57,353 nt of DNA from Candidatus Poribacteria bacterium (GTDB lineage Bacteria; Poribacteria; WGA-4E; UBA9662): assembly GCA_002709695.1 (NCBI GenBank), contig PAQF01000042.1, forward strand, positions 1-57,353. Direction: 5' to 3'. Below, piece after piece: positions 25,011-34,130 of the stretch. The translations under genes and the position numbers were made by a program. Under the pieces are notes generated by a model. The model saw only the letters and a list, made by a program, of their open reading frames with translations. It searched no databases and was not told the DNA's origin. The stretch's first letter is position 1, and each line of letters begins with the position of its first letter.

Positions 25011-28000
25011 ATGAAAAAACACAATTTATTTTTCTCAATCTTTTGCTTGCAATTCATTCTTCTCCATTTTGCAAAATCTGATTCATTTGTAGGAGAGATG
25101 TTTATAACAAAAAATCTTGTATTAAAAAGAAAAATATTTAAACTCATTGATCAGTTCATTGAGGCTACTTTAGAGACTTCGATAGCAACTGAAGAAGAAC
25201 TTAGCAAAATGCATCCATCTATCCCGGTAAAAATCCGGTCAGAAATTCACCTTAGGATACGGGAACGACATGGTGATATAGAGGGATTGGCTGAGACCAA
25301 TAGTCCTAGTTCGTTAGAGGATGAAAATGTTGTGTTAAATCGAATCGTTCAGAAAAGTATTTATGAATTTGTACGTCAAAGTTCGTTGTCCTTAATTCTA
25401 GAATCACATATCCCCTTTAATACAACTCAGTTGGATCTCCTAAGAGATCTGGGTGTGAGGTTGCAATATCGATATGATAGTATCCATAGCCTTTCAGTAT
25501 TTGTGCCTTTAAATAAGATTTTTGCTTTGGTTAAATACGATTTCATCAAGAGAATTTGGTCTGATGGCAAGGTGCGTTTGACAGTTGATGACAAGAATCT
25601 TGAACAGTTAGGTGTGAGTGATATTCAAGGGTTTGGTGTTCGTGGGAAGGATGTTCGGGTTGCAATTATTGATACTGGTATTGATCAGTCACATTCAGAG
25701 TTTGAGGAGAGAGTAATTGCTAAACGAGGAAATCGTAATCCTTCACACTGGCATGGTACGCACGTTGCAGGGATTGTTGGGGCCGCTGATGATGGTGAAG
25801 GCATGACCGGGATTGCTCCTAAAGTATCTTTGATCGACGCACCTATAGTTCCTCATAGGTTTTGGTATCAGGGTGAATATGCTGACACAGTTGATGCCAT
25901 TAATTGGGCTGCAGATCTTGTTAGTGCGGATATTATTAACATTAGCATGGGGTGGGGACCGTGGGAGTATGATAGGGCCGGTGTAGACCCGATGAGTAAA
26001 ACAATTAATCGTGTTGTTTCAGAGGGAAAGTGTGTTGTGGTTGTGGCTGCAGGGAATAGTTCCGAACAGTATGACCAAGGAATTGCGACTGAACATCCTG
26101 AGCCAGGAAAAATGTGGATCTATCAACATGACATTGATGTTACTGGAACTATGCAAGTAACTCTTTGGTGGAAGGGAGAAAATAGTGATCTAGATCTGGT
26201 TTTGGAAAATAACAATGGTGAAGAAATTATCTCTAGCCGTACTCATCGGGTGTTTGGATGGTTTGGAAGACCTGGAGGACAGACAAACTCTGGTGCTTAT
26301 TATGAACAAATTATGTATAGCCCACAAGTGTCGCGTAAATTACGAGTTAGAGTCGAAGCATATCTTGTTTCAGAAGACCAAACTTACGAAATTTGGTTAG
26401 ATGAAAATTCTAGATTTTTGAATGTTGATGATGAACAAAGATTCAAGACAGTAACTGTACCTGGATATGCTGAATATGCAATTACTGTTGGGGCAATAAA
26501 CAGTGATGATGGAAGCATTACCTCGTTCAGTAGTCGTGGTCCAAGTGAACATCTGTTTCCATTAATAAAACCTGAAGTCGTATCTCAGGGAGGAATACGT
26601 AACGATTCAGAGTTAGGCATTTATTCTACCATGTGGAACAATAGTTATGGTTATGCTGTTGGTACGAGTATGGCAGCACCACATATATCTGGTGTTGCTG
26701 CCCTTATTTTGGATGCTGTGGGTAAGAATAAACTTGGTCAGTGGAATTTTCATCCCTTTGAGGTTAAGAGTGCGATTATCAGAAGCACAGTGAACTCATC
26801 AATTGATCTTATTGACGAACCTGATAATACTTATGGATCAGGGATTGTAAAGTCGGATAATGTCATATTTGTCGGCGAAATCAATGAGAATGAAATATTA
26901 AGTTACTATATTTACCCAAAAATTGTTCAAACAGATTTTGGTGATTATCGATTGAGTGTTGAAGCCGATTTAAACATAGGGATTCACTGGGATAACACAG
27001 ATTTTGATCTTGATATCTACCTTTACAATAGTGAAGGATATCTTGTCGCTAGTTCTTCAGACCTAGATACGAATTATGAACAAGTTAGTGGCGAAATGTT
27101 TTCGGAAACTGATTCAAACCTAACTCTAAGTATCGTGAATAAAACCTCTCGATTGGTTCCTTTTACTGGCGCTTCGACTTATCCTTTCGAGCAATTAAAT
27201 ACTGTTTTCCCGTCAGCTAGTATGAAGGTAACACCGACAAAAATTGATTTTGGGGTTGTCACAGTTGGAACTATTAAGCGACTATCATTAAAAATTCAGA
27301 ATGATGGTACCCATCGTTTGTTGGTTACTCAGGTGATTTCAGACGATAACCGATTCTTCGTAGAACAGACGAACTTTTTCATTAATCCTAAAGGTAATAA
27401 GGTTTTGGATCTTATATTTAGGCCTATTAACCAAGACCCTCTGGTTGAAAAAATAACCATTCAAAGTAATGTGGGAAATGTTGTTGTGACTGCTATCGGT
27501 GGAATTGAAACTTCTACTCAAGAAAGCAAATTTGCTCTGAACTTGAAGCGGGGAGTAAACTTAATTTCTATTCCTTTGGATTCTGGTTTTCCTGTGTCAG
27601 CTAGCGCTTTTGCCAATCAAGTCGGAGCAACACTGATTGTTCAATATGATATTGAAAAGAGAAATTTTGTTTCCTTCATTCCAAACTTTGATAGGTTCGA
27701 TTTTTCTTTAATTGGTGGTAAAGGATACGTTGTCAATTTGCTTGATGATTACGATATTATTTTTACGGGGCGTGCATGGAACAATGTGGATGAGTCACCT
27801 GCCCTAGTTAACAATGTATCCCAAATATGGGCTTTCGCTTTGGCGGGCAGAGTTAAGTTTACTGATTTATCTTCGGTGAAAGCAACTAATCGTAGAAATG
27901 GATTTGAATGGGAAGGGTTGGTAGAAGAGGGCAGGTTTAAAGCTATTGTAATCGATCCAAATCAGCAATCTATTGTTCAAATAGGGGATAGGATTGACGT

Positions 28001-28409
28001 TAGTGTGTTTGATCAGGATGGAACACGTGTGTCGGAAAAGCTGGTCATGTATGTTAGTCAGCAAGATATTATTAGAGCGTATCGAGTTGTACGTTTGGAA
28101 CAGAGACGTATTCCAGATCAGACAAGATTGATCCCAAATTATCCAAATCCTTCTAACCCTGAAACTTGGATCCCTTTTGAAATTGATCGGGATAGTGAAG
28201 TGTCGATAACCATTTATGATACTTCGGGTACATCGGTTAGAACAATTAGAGTTGGTTATGTAGAAGCTGGGAGGTATAGAAGCCAGTCGAAAGCTGTTTA
28301 TTGGGACGGAAAAACTGATACTGGTGAAAGGGTTGCTAGTGGAGTATATTTCTACACACTGAGGGCAGGTATGTCCAGATACACTCGAAAAATGATTGTT
28401 TTGAAGTAG
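25011..28409 (+). CDS. Secreted subtilisin-like serine protease (S8) with C-terminal surface tag
   Basis: 1132 residues. It has a signal peptide at the N terminus and a propeptide-like region about 130-190. The catalytic triad is Asp in VAIIDTGIDQSHSEF (about 218), His in WHGTHVAGIVG (about 247) and Ser in GTSMAAPHISG (about 550), with the oxyanion Asn in VVAAGNSS. A beta-rich insert lies between the His and Ser blocks. After the protease come PPC-like beta domains, a choice-of-anchor-D-like domain (FGVVTVGTIKRLSL) and the tag YPNPSNPETWIPFEI to WDGKTDTGERVASGVYFY, ending MIVLK. It is probably exported and displayed on the cell surface. Confidence 0.93.
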   Translation: MKKHNLFFSIFCLQFILLHFAKSDSFVGEMFITKNLVLKRKIFKLIDQFIEATLETSIATEEELSKMHPSIPVKIRSEIHLRIRERHGDIEGLAETNSPSSLEDENVVLNRIVQKSIYEFVRQSSLSLILESHIPFNTTQLDLLRDLGVRLQYRYDSIHSLSVFVPLNKIFALVKYDFIKRIWSDGKVRLTVDDKNLEQLGVSDIQGFGVRGKDVRVAIIDTGIDQSHSEFEERVIAKRGNRNPSHWHGTHVAGIVGAADDGEGMTGIAPKVSLIDAPIVPHRFWYQGEYADTVDAINWAADLVSADIINISMGWGPWEYDRAGVDPMSKTINRVVSEGKCVVVVAAGNSSEQYDQGIATEHPEPGKMWIYQHDIDVTGTMQVTLWWKGENSDLDLVLENNNGEEIISSRTHRVFGWFGRPGGQTNSGAYYEQIMYSPQVSRKLRVRVEAYLVSEDQTYEIWLDENSRFLNVDDEQRFKTVTVPGYAEYAITVGAINSDDGSITSFSSRGPSEHLFPLIKPEVVSQGGIRNDSELGIYSTMWNNSYGYAVGTSMAAPHISGVAALILDAVGKNKLGQWNFHPFEVKSAIIRSTVNSSIDLIDEPDNTYGSGIVKSDNVIFVGEINENEILSYYIYPKIVQTDFGDYRLSVEADLNIGIHWDNTDFDLDIYLYNSEGYLVASSSDLDTNYEQVSGEMFSETDSNLTLSIVNKTSRLVPFTGASTYPFEQLNTVFPSASMKVTPTKIDFGVVTVGTIKRLSLKIQNDGTHRLLVTQVISDDNRFFVEQTNFFINPKGNKVLDLIFRPINQDPLVEKITIQSNVGNVVVTAIGGIETSTQESKFALNLKRGVNLISIPLDSGFPVSASAFANQVGATLIVQYDIEKRNFVSFIPNFDRFDFSLIGGKGYVVNLLDDYDIIFTGRAWNNVDESPALVNNVSQIWAFALAGRVKFTDLSSVKATNRRNGFEWEGLVEEGRFKAIVIDPNQQSIVQIGDRIDVSVFDQDGTRVSEKLVMYVSQQDIIRAYRVVRLEQRRIPDQTRLIPNYPNPSNPETWIPFEIDRDSEVSITIYDTSGTSVRTIRVGYVEAGRYRSQSKAVYWDGKTDTGERVASGVYFYTLRAGMSRYTRKMIVLK

Positions 28410-29014
28410 GTTGTCTAGGACAAGAAATATCGACCGTTTCCACACCGTGTTACATCTTTAGTGGGAAGATTAGGTAGCAGTCTGAGTTTCTATTAGAAGT
28501 CGAAAATAGGTTCGAATGAGTAGTAAGTGTAAGCTTGGAAAATCATGCTGCATCGGTAGTAAAACAACATGATTTTCTGTGTGGAGTGCACCTTCTCGTA
28601 AGAGAAAATTGCTTTTCTACATTGTCAGCTTGTGTGGGTACTCAGTTGCTAGGTTCGTGAAATTTTTTGTGGTAATATAAAAGTCAATAAGTTTGCCTAA
28701 GTGTTGTTGAAAGTGTACTTGTTCTAGTTAGAGAGATTGTTATCTATGTGTGCCATAATTTAGCAGAAGTTGAAGAGTTGATGGCACATCGAAAGCTATC
28801 GACAAGAAACTGTTGAAATTTGATAAAGTGTTAATCGATGATAAATAGAAATGATGGTGTTTTTGTGTTGTGGGTTAATTAGAAACAAAGTTGATTAACG
28901 ACATAATTTTTTTTTAATTGGCCTAAGTAGGATTAGAGGTAATTAGATATCATAGATAAGTTCGTTGTTAATCGATATCATAGTTCAATAAGTTATGAAT
29001 AAGGAAATAGAAAA
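28410..29014. other. Long non-coding region before the nicotinamidase gene
   Basis: About 600 bases without a gene-like frame. It holds a 10-bp inverted repeat GAAAATCATG (28538-28547)/CATGATTTTC (28568-28577) with a 20-nt spacer, possibly a weak terminator for the protease gene. Near the next gene a direct repeat GATATCATAG occurs at 28946-28955 and 28974-28983. Confidence 0.5.
28946..28983. repeat. Direct repeat GATATCATAG upstream of nicotinamidase gene
   Basis: Two identical 10-bp copies start 28 nt apart (28946 and 28974), 32-69 nt before the start codon at 29015. Each contains the palindrome GATATC. Position and spacing suggest a regulator site, but chance cannot be excluded in AT-rich DNA. 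Confidence 0.35.
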
Positions 29015-29614
29015 ATGAAGCCCTATGTTTTTGTAGATATTGATACCCAAATTGATTTTATTCATGATCTTGGTAATCTTGCTGTGCCTGGTGCGGAAAA
29101 TCTCCGTGATAATCTAAAGGCTCTGACAGATTTTGCTTTAGTTAATGAAATTAAGATTATTGCTTCTATGGATGCACATCCACCAGATGATTCGGAATTT
29201 GAGATCTTTCCCTCTCACTGTGTGGTTGGTACTGAGGGTCAGCAAAAGATTGAAGAGACAATTGTTGAAAACAACAGTGTGATTACAAACGAAGCTGAAG
29301 CTGTAGATTTGGTTGATTCTATTTCGGATTTCGATCAAATCCTACTGGAAAAGCAGGCCTTTGACGTTTTTACAAATCAACATGCCGAAGCAATTATAGA
29401 TTTATTGCCAGCGGAAGAATATGTGGTTTATGGTGTGGCAACTGATTACTGTGTGAGGGCAGCAGTACTTGGGTTACTGGAACGAGGGTGTAGGGTCACT
29501 GTAGTTGAAGATGCAATTGCTCCAGTGGAAGAGCAGACAGGTAAAGAATCGCTGAAGCTGATGCGAGGAGAAGGAGCGGTCTTCAAGAGTACTGTCGATA
29601 TTATTGGTAGCTGA
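29015..29614 (+). CDS. Nicotinamidase/isochorismatase-family hydrolase
   Basis: 199 residues. The catalytic triad of the cysteine hydrolase family is visible: Asp in VDIDTQIDF (D8-D10), Lys in LLEKQAFDVF and Cys in GVATDYCVRAA. The metal ligands typical of nicotinamidase follow SMDAHPPDD (Asp and His) and FPSHCVVGT. Nicotinamidase converts nicotinamide to nicotinate for NAD salvage. The combination D-x-H...FP.HC..GT.GQ favours nicotinamidase (PncA) over isochorismatase. The gene stands alone, flanked by long non-coding stretches. AAGGAAA upstream supports the ATG start. Confidence 0.85.
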   Translation: MKPYVFVDIDTQIDFIHDLGNLAVPGAENLRDNLKALTDFALVNEIKIIASMDAHPPDDSEFEIFPSHCVVGTEGQQKIEETIVENNSVITNEAEAVDLVDSISDFDQILLEKQAFDVFTNQHAEAIIDLLPAEEYVVYGVATDYCVRAAVLGLLERGCRVTVVEDAIAPVEEQTGKESLKLMRGEGAVFKSTVDIIGS

Positions 29615-29814
29615 TATTTGTCGTTTTTTGAAGAAAACAAATTGGTGTGGTCTTTCTTACATTTGAGTGTTTGATTGGGGATACCCAGCGAGATAGGTTT
29701 AACGTATACTAACAGTTGTTGAGTGTGGAACGTAGGGGGATTGGGACCTATCTTGAAAAAATGGTTTTCCCATTGAGATTTTTGTTGGCTGGGGCGAGAT
29801 TAAGTGGGTGCTCA

Positions 29815-29898
29815 ATGGTTCGTAGATGTAACGTTTTGTCTGTTTTTTTTTGGTTGAGTGGAATCGCTTATGCTGAGGGTAGCATAGCGGATAAATAA
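29815..29898 (+). pseudogene. Signal-peptide fragment of a possible lost secreted protein
   Basis: ATG 29815 opens a frame with Arg-Arg at residues 3-4, the hydrophobic run VLSVFFWLSGIAYA and a cleavage-like AYA/EGS, but stops after 27 residues. Downstream, in another frame, a stretch resembling LNEGYANST follows, like part of a WG repeat. I infer a decayed secreted-protein gene. A genuine short peptide or chance cannot be excluded. Confidence 0.3.
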
Positions 29899-30267
29899 GC
29901 TTCTCTTCTCACGTCTTGCAGAAGGGAAATTTGAATGAAGGATATGCCAATTCAACATTCTTCCATTTCGCAGTACTATTGTGTTGAATTCACCTACAAA
30001 GATAATATCATGAAAATGTGGTATGGAACACACTATTGGATGTTGGCAGTGTAGAAACGTACTATATTTAGACACGATATTAAGTTATAGGAATGCGCAA
30101 TATTTTAGCAATGGTAGTGAAACCTCTCGCATTTCTATTTGGACTGTTTCAGCTTTGGTATCATTCGTCATGTTTGTACTTATGCTATGCTTTTAGCTGC
30201 ATAGTAGTTTTTAAAGTTAATTTATGACAATTTTGAAAATAGTATTGTTCAAGGCATCATGTTGATA

Positions 30268-30292
30268 ATTCAGATTGTGGTATAATCTGAAT
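30268..30292 (+). promoter_or_regulatory. Palindrome overlapping a TATAAT -10 box
   Basis: ATTCAGATT (30268-30276) and AATCTGAAT (30284-30292) form a perfect 9-bp inverted repeat with a 7-nt spacer. The sequence TATAAT (30281-30286) lies across its right half. No strong -35 box was seen at 16-18 nt. It lies 46 nt before the kinase start codon, so it probably regulates that gene. Confidence 0.5.
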
Positions 30293-30337
30293 TGTTTAGG
30301 AGATTGAAGAGACATTTGAAAGTAAGGAGTTAGGATT

Positions 30338-31054
30338 ATGCGATGCATTTTTGTAGGAATTGAATATGTTGGGAAATCGACGTTGATAGAGTTGCTTCAT
30401 AATTACTATCAGCATCTTAAGCTTAACACTCATCTTGATGATCATTTTACTATTCCTGATGCAAGCTTAAGTCCTGCTTCACGGGATGTATTGGTAGGTT
30501 TACCTGATGATATTAAGGAACGTATGCAACGTATGCAAATTCAATATCATGTGGATGTGATCAAAAACTATCCTAACACTTTAATCTCCGGATGGCATAT
30601 CGAAGAGGCAATCTATTCAGCTATGTACGGGACTGATTCTGAAAGTCCTTATTATGGGAATTATCACTATGGTTTTCAACGACTTTATGAATCGCAGGTT
30701 CTAGAAGCACATCTGCCAGATATCGTTCTTATACATATGACAGCTAGTAATGCTGCTATATCTGAGCGAATGCACGATTCCCCACATCAGTACCAAATTA
30801 TTCAGGAAAAGGATATTTCGGAAATCAAGCAACGTTTTGAAGAGGAAGTCAACAAGTCGCTGTTTACTCAAAAAGGGCGAAGAATTGTATTGGATACAAC
30901 GGATAAGTCTCCTCAAGAATCTTTAGATGAATTGCTAGAGCAAACCGAACCTTTGATTACAATCGGGGAATTGGCCATTAGGTCTCTTCCTGTACCTGAT
31001 GGGGATTACCGGGTTGAATACAAAAATGGTGTTCGTCAGATAATCCCTGTTTGA
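30338..31054 (+). CDS. Thymidylate-kinase-like P-loop protein
   Basis: 238 residues. The P-loop GIEYVGKST (about 7-15) is close to that of dTMP kinases (GxDGxGKST). After that the protein has no LID or other motif I can assign with confidence. ISGWHIEEAIYSAMYG resembles the second conserved stretch of deoxynucleoside or nucleotide kinases. The last 30 residues (LPVPDGDYRVEYKNGVRQ) are unlike the kinase core. It probably phosphorylates a nucleotide or similar small molecule. It has its own palindromic control site upstream. Confidence 0.65.
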   Translation: MRCIFVGIEYVGKSTLIELLHNYYQHLKLNTHLDDHFTIPDASLSPASRDVLVGLPDDIKERMQRMQIQYHVDVIKNYPNTLISGWHIEEAIYSAMYGTDSESPYYGNYHYGFQRLYESQVLEAHLPDIVLIHMTASNAAISERMHDSPHQYQIIQEKDISEIKQRFEEEVNKSLFTQKGRRIVLDTTDKSPQESLDELLEQTEPLITIGELAIRSLPVPDGDYRVEYKNGVRQIIPV

Positions 31055-31082
31055 TGGGAGTTATTGTAACAGCTGGGTGGTT

Positions 31083-32201
31083 TTACTGAAACAGTGGCGT
31101 TTCAGAGGATGATTGCTGAACGAAATCATCGTTTAGTTCAGCACCTAGTCCAGGTGTATCTGGTAAAACAACGTATCCGTCTTGGATCAGTGGTTCATTT
31201 GTAAGAAGAACATCGTCCCATGTGTCATCGCCCATACGGTGCCATTCTAGTGCCAGGAAATTTGGGATGCTGGCGCAAACATGGCTATCGGCAAGGGTAC
31301 TAAGAGGCCCACTATTGTTGTGTGGTGCCATAGGGATATAGTAGATTTCTGCCATATTTGCTATCTTTCGGCATTCTGAAAGACCTCCGCATTTTGAAAT
31401 GTCGGGCATAATGACGTCTGCTGCCTGTTTCTCCAGAAGTTCCCGAAAACCATAACGAAGATAAAGGTTTTCACCGACACATAAAGGTGTGTGAGTTGCT
31501 TGTTTAATTCGTAAAAGTGCATCAATGTTCTCTGGTGGTACTGGTTCTTCCAACCATAACAAGTTGTATGGTTCAACTGCACAGGCGATTTTCAATCCGC
31601 TGTAACCGTCATAGAAACCATGCATGTCAACGGCTAAATCCATTTTTGAGCCTACTGCCTCTCTCATCATGGCTACTCGTTCGGTCAAATCTTCTAGTTC
31701 TCCGGGGGTTACTGACCAGTTCCATTTGTCTAATTTGTATGGGTTACCACCGTCGTCCAAATCGAATTTTATGGCAGTAAATCCCTGTTCCTTTACCCAG
31801 TCCGCTGTCTTCTTATAGGATTCAAAATCTTCTGCTCCACCATGGGCTGAATCAACATATAATCTGATTCGGTCCCGGAATTTCCCGCCAAGTAATCTGT
31901 AAACTGGAACATCTAGCGCTTTGCCTGCTAAATCCCATAAGGCAATTTCGATTCCTGTTAAGGCTGAGATAAAGAGCCCAGCAAGAGCTCCTCGGAAAAT
32001 ATGTGCTCGTCGCGCCTCTTCGAAAAGGCAATCAACGTCGAGTGGATCTTTCCCAATGAATGTTCCTTTTAAATCTTCAACGATTTTTCTCCAGCCCGAG
32101 CCACAGTGGCTGCATTCACCTGTTCCTACCAGTCCTTCGTCAGTGTAAACTCTGACGTAATTATAGCGAGCTTGTGCTGTTTTGATGTCTGTAATTTTCA
32201 T
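31083..32201 (-). CDS. Mandelate racemase/muconate lactonizing enzyme-like sugar acid dehydratase
   Basis: 372 residues, enolase superfamily. The N-terminal lid domain ends near residue 110. The barrel has the K-x-D base in AIKFDLDD, the metal ligands Asp in AVDMHGF, Glu in LWLEEPVPP and Glu in CVGENLY, and the His in MAPHNNSGP. This pattern is that of galactonate/gluconate-type dehydratases, in which the His of the HNNSGP end and the K-x-D pair act in proton transfer. The purine-rich GGGAGG lies upstream of the start. The gene stands alone between the kinase (convergent) and LarC gene. The sugar acid is not determined. Confidence 0.88.
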   Translation of the reverse strand: MKITDIKTAQARYNYVRVYTDEGLVGTGECSHCGSGWRKIVEDLKGTFIGKDPLDVDCLFEEARRAHIFRGALAGLFISALTGIEIALWDLAGKALDVPVYRLLGGKFRDRIRLYVDSAHGGAEDFESYKKTADWVKEQGFTAIKFDLDDGGNPYKLDKWNWSVTPGELEDLTERVAMMREAVGSKMDLAVDMHGFYDGYSGLKIACAVEPYNLLWLEEPVPPENIDALLRIKQATHTPLCVGENLYLRYGFRELLEKQAADVIMPDISKCGGLSECRKIANMAEIYYIPMAPHNNSGPLSTLADSHVCASIPNFLALEWHRMGDDTWDDVLLTNEPLIQDGYVVLPDTPGLGAELNDDFVQQSSSETPLFQ

Positions 32202-32343
32202 TTTTCGATTCCGACCTCCCTTGTTATAGTTTTGTGGTGGTGTGCAATTGAATTACGTCATCTTTCCAGATTTTGAGTTGATTACACCGTGTAACTTAGG
32301 ATAGCTTTCTGAATAGGATTATTTGTGTAAGGAATTACAGTTT

Positions 32344-33528
32344 TTAATTGTTCTGGTGGATGCGTATGGCTGTTTCATAAACTTCTCTAATGGGAATGTC
32401 GTTCGCTACTGCTATTTTTCTGCAATCTTCGAATTCTGGTATAGTCTTGATATGTTTGTCTTTCATAAATCCCCGTTTAGCTTGTATCGTGCCCCACTGA
32501 GTTTCAATTTTGATCAAGTCACGTGATAGCTTATCACGATTAACTTTGTAACGTCTTATTCCAAAAGTCGTTGTTTCATTTAGAATGATTGAGACCATAT
32601 CGTCGCAATTATGTAAATTGCAAATAACACTTAGCTTAGTCCCGGGCCGGTTTTTCTTCATGAAGATTGGTGTTAGGAAAACATCAAGAGCGCCTATATT
32701 AAACAGTTTTTCCATGACATGACCGATGATTTCTGGTGAGTTATCGTCTATGTTTGTTTCGATAATATAAACTTCATCTTGATCGGTGTCATTTTCCTGG
32801 CCGATAACGATTCGCAGAAGGTTAGGGATTTCAGTTAAGTCGCGTGTTCCTGCACCATAGCCTATCTGTTTGATAACCATTTTCGGCATTGGACCAAAGC
32901 TTTCTGTTAAGCTGCTTATAACAGCTGCACCTGTTGGGGTTGTTAGTTCTTTTCGGATTTCTGTTGGGCGAACTGGGATATCTTTTAGTATCTCCATTGT
33001 TCCTGGAACAGGCACCGGCATTTTTCCATGATCGCAAGTAACAAAGCCTGTTCCAAGCGAAATTGGTGAGGCGTAGATTTTTTCGATTCCAAGTAGATTC
33101 AAACCGATAACGGTACCGACGATATCAACGATCGAATCGATACCACTGACTTCGTGCAGGTGAACCTTGTCCTTTGAAGTATCATGGACTTTAGCTTCTG
33201 CTTCAGCCAGCTTGTCGAAAATTTGTTTGGATTGGTGGATGATGTCAGGTTGAAGAGAGCTTTGATCAAGGATCGCAAAGATATCGGAGAGATGGCGGTG
33301 ATGGTGGTTATTATGTCGTTTCTGATCAAGATTGCGTTCTTCAACTACTGCGTGAGTAGCGGCGATGCTGTGTTTGGTTACTTTTTTGAAATCAATAGTA
33401 AATTCGTCAAGGTTTAACTTGTCTAGTTCATTGGCTAGAGAACTCGGTTCAATACCAAGGTCTACTAATGCACCTAAGATCATGTCTCCGCTAATTCCGG
33501 AGAAACAATCAAAATATGCAATTGTCAA
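32344..33528 (-). CDS. larC: LarC, nickel insertion protein for the NPN cofactor
   Basis: 394 residues, the usual LarC length. The start TIAYFDCFSGISGDMILGALVDLG is diagnostic in its first 20 residues. The His-rich NNHHHRHLSDI binds nickel. LDVFLTPIFMKKNRPGTKL and GIRRYKVNRDKLSRD are family stretches near the C terminus. LarC loads nickel onto the pyridinium-3,5-bisthiocarboxylic acid mononucleotide used by lactate racemase (LarA) and related enzymes. In some bacteria larC needs a programmed frameshift; here it is one frame. LarA, LarB and LarE genes are not in the window. TTG start at 33528 with AAAGGA upstream. Confidence 0.9.
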   Translation of the reverse strand: MTIAYFDCFSGISGDMILGALVDLGIEPSSLANELDKLNLDEFTIDFKKVTKHSIAATHAVVEERNLDQKRHNNHHHRHLSDIFAILDQSSLQPDIIHQSKQIFDKLAEAEAKVHDTSKDKVHLHEVSGIDSIVDIVGTVIGLNLLGIEKIYASPISLGTGFVTCDHGKMPVPVPGTMEILKDIPVRPTEIRKELTTPTGAAVISSLTESFGPMPKMVIKQIGYGAGTRDLTEIPNLLRIVIGQENDTDQDEVYIIETNIDDNSPEIIGHVMEKLFNIGALDVFLTPIFMKKNRPGTKLSVICNLHNCDDMVSIILNETTTFGIRRYKVNRDKLSRDLIKIETQWGTIQAKRGFMKDKHIKTIPEFEDCRKIAVANDIPIREVYETAIRIHQNN

Positions 33529-33572
33529 TTTATTTTTCCTTTCTTGTGAAAAAAACGTAGCGAGGCTATATT

Positions 33573-34130
33573 ATGAAATTGGGTGTAGGTCGTGTATTGC
33601 AGATCTTTTTGGCTTCGGTTGTTATTCTTGTAGTTTTCATTTTTTACATGAAGCATTTAGAGAAAACGAGCCAGAAAATTATCGAAGATCGAAAACGAAA
33701 TTCTCCAAAGACGACGACATCTTATAAGCTTTCTAGACCAGGTATTGACAAATCGTCTGGTAGTGCGTGGACGGACCTCAGTGACGGCCTCACAGAAATG
33801 GGTGAAGGTTCATTCCGAACTCCGGAGAATTGGCAAGTGTTCTCACTAGCCGATAGCAGAAGCGTCCTCCAAAATTATAAACTTAATCCAAGTTTATACC
33901 TCACGAAATATGACTTACAAGAGGACCTCAGCATATGGAATCCCGAATCAAATGGTGACCCTGACTGGACCCCTATGCCTTGGACGCTGTTGCTAGAAAG
34001 GTACATTGACCGTTATCCACAAGCCGGTTCTACCAGTCGAGAAGTAAAGCAACTCAAGGAATTAAGTGTAAAAGAAATGCAGATTATTGATCAAACACGA
34101 TATCGGTTGGTTAGTGTAAAGTCTCAATGA
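33573..34130 (+). CDS. Single-span membrane protein of unknown function
   Basis: 185 residues. One N-terminal membrane segment (about 10-27, FLASVVILVVFIFYM) is followed by a basic stretch (KIIEDRKRN) and a hydrophilic, Ser/Thr-rich domain. I recognise no domain; WTPMPWTLLLERYIDRYP is the most distinctive stretch. It is divergent from larC with only 44 nt between starts, and its end overlaps the MurQ gene by 7 nt on the other strand. The protein is probably extracytoplasmic and anchored by its N terminus. Confidence 0.6.
   Translation: MKLGVGRVLQIFLASVVILVVFIFYMKHLEKTSQKIIEDRKRNSPKTTTSYKLSRPGIDKSSGSAWTDLSDGLTEMGEGSFRTPENWQVFSLADSRSVLQNYKLNPSLYLTKYDLQEDLSIWNPESNGDPDWTPMPWTLLLERYIDRYPQAGSTSREVKQLKELSVKEMQIIDQTRYRLVSVKSQ

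Larger units (their letters stand above)
29615..30337. other. Non-coding or decayed region before the kinase gene
   Basis: Apart from the signal-peptide-like fragment at 29815, no convincing gene is seen in about 720 bases. The 3' end contains an operator-like palindrome over a TATAAT box (30268-30292). Confidence 0.45.

Noticed and set aside
27867-28445. A 192-codon frame on the minus strand inside the protease gene
   Set aside because: It is antisense to the C-terminal tag of the protease, has no family features and results from base composition.
28501-28580. Possible tRNA because of GGTTCGAAT at 28510
   Set aside because: No acceptor, D-arm or anticodon stem can be built around it.
30111-30230. 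A short hydrophobic frame starting near 30111
   Set aside because: It lacks a start signal and conserved features, and AT-rich DNA easily gives such frames.
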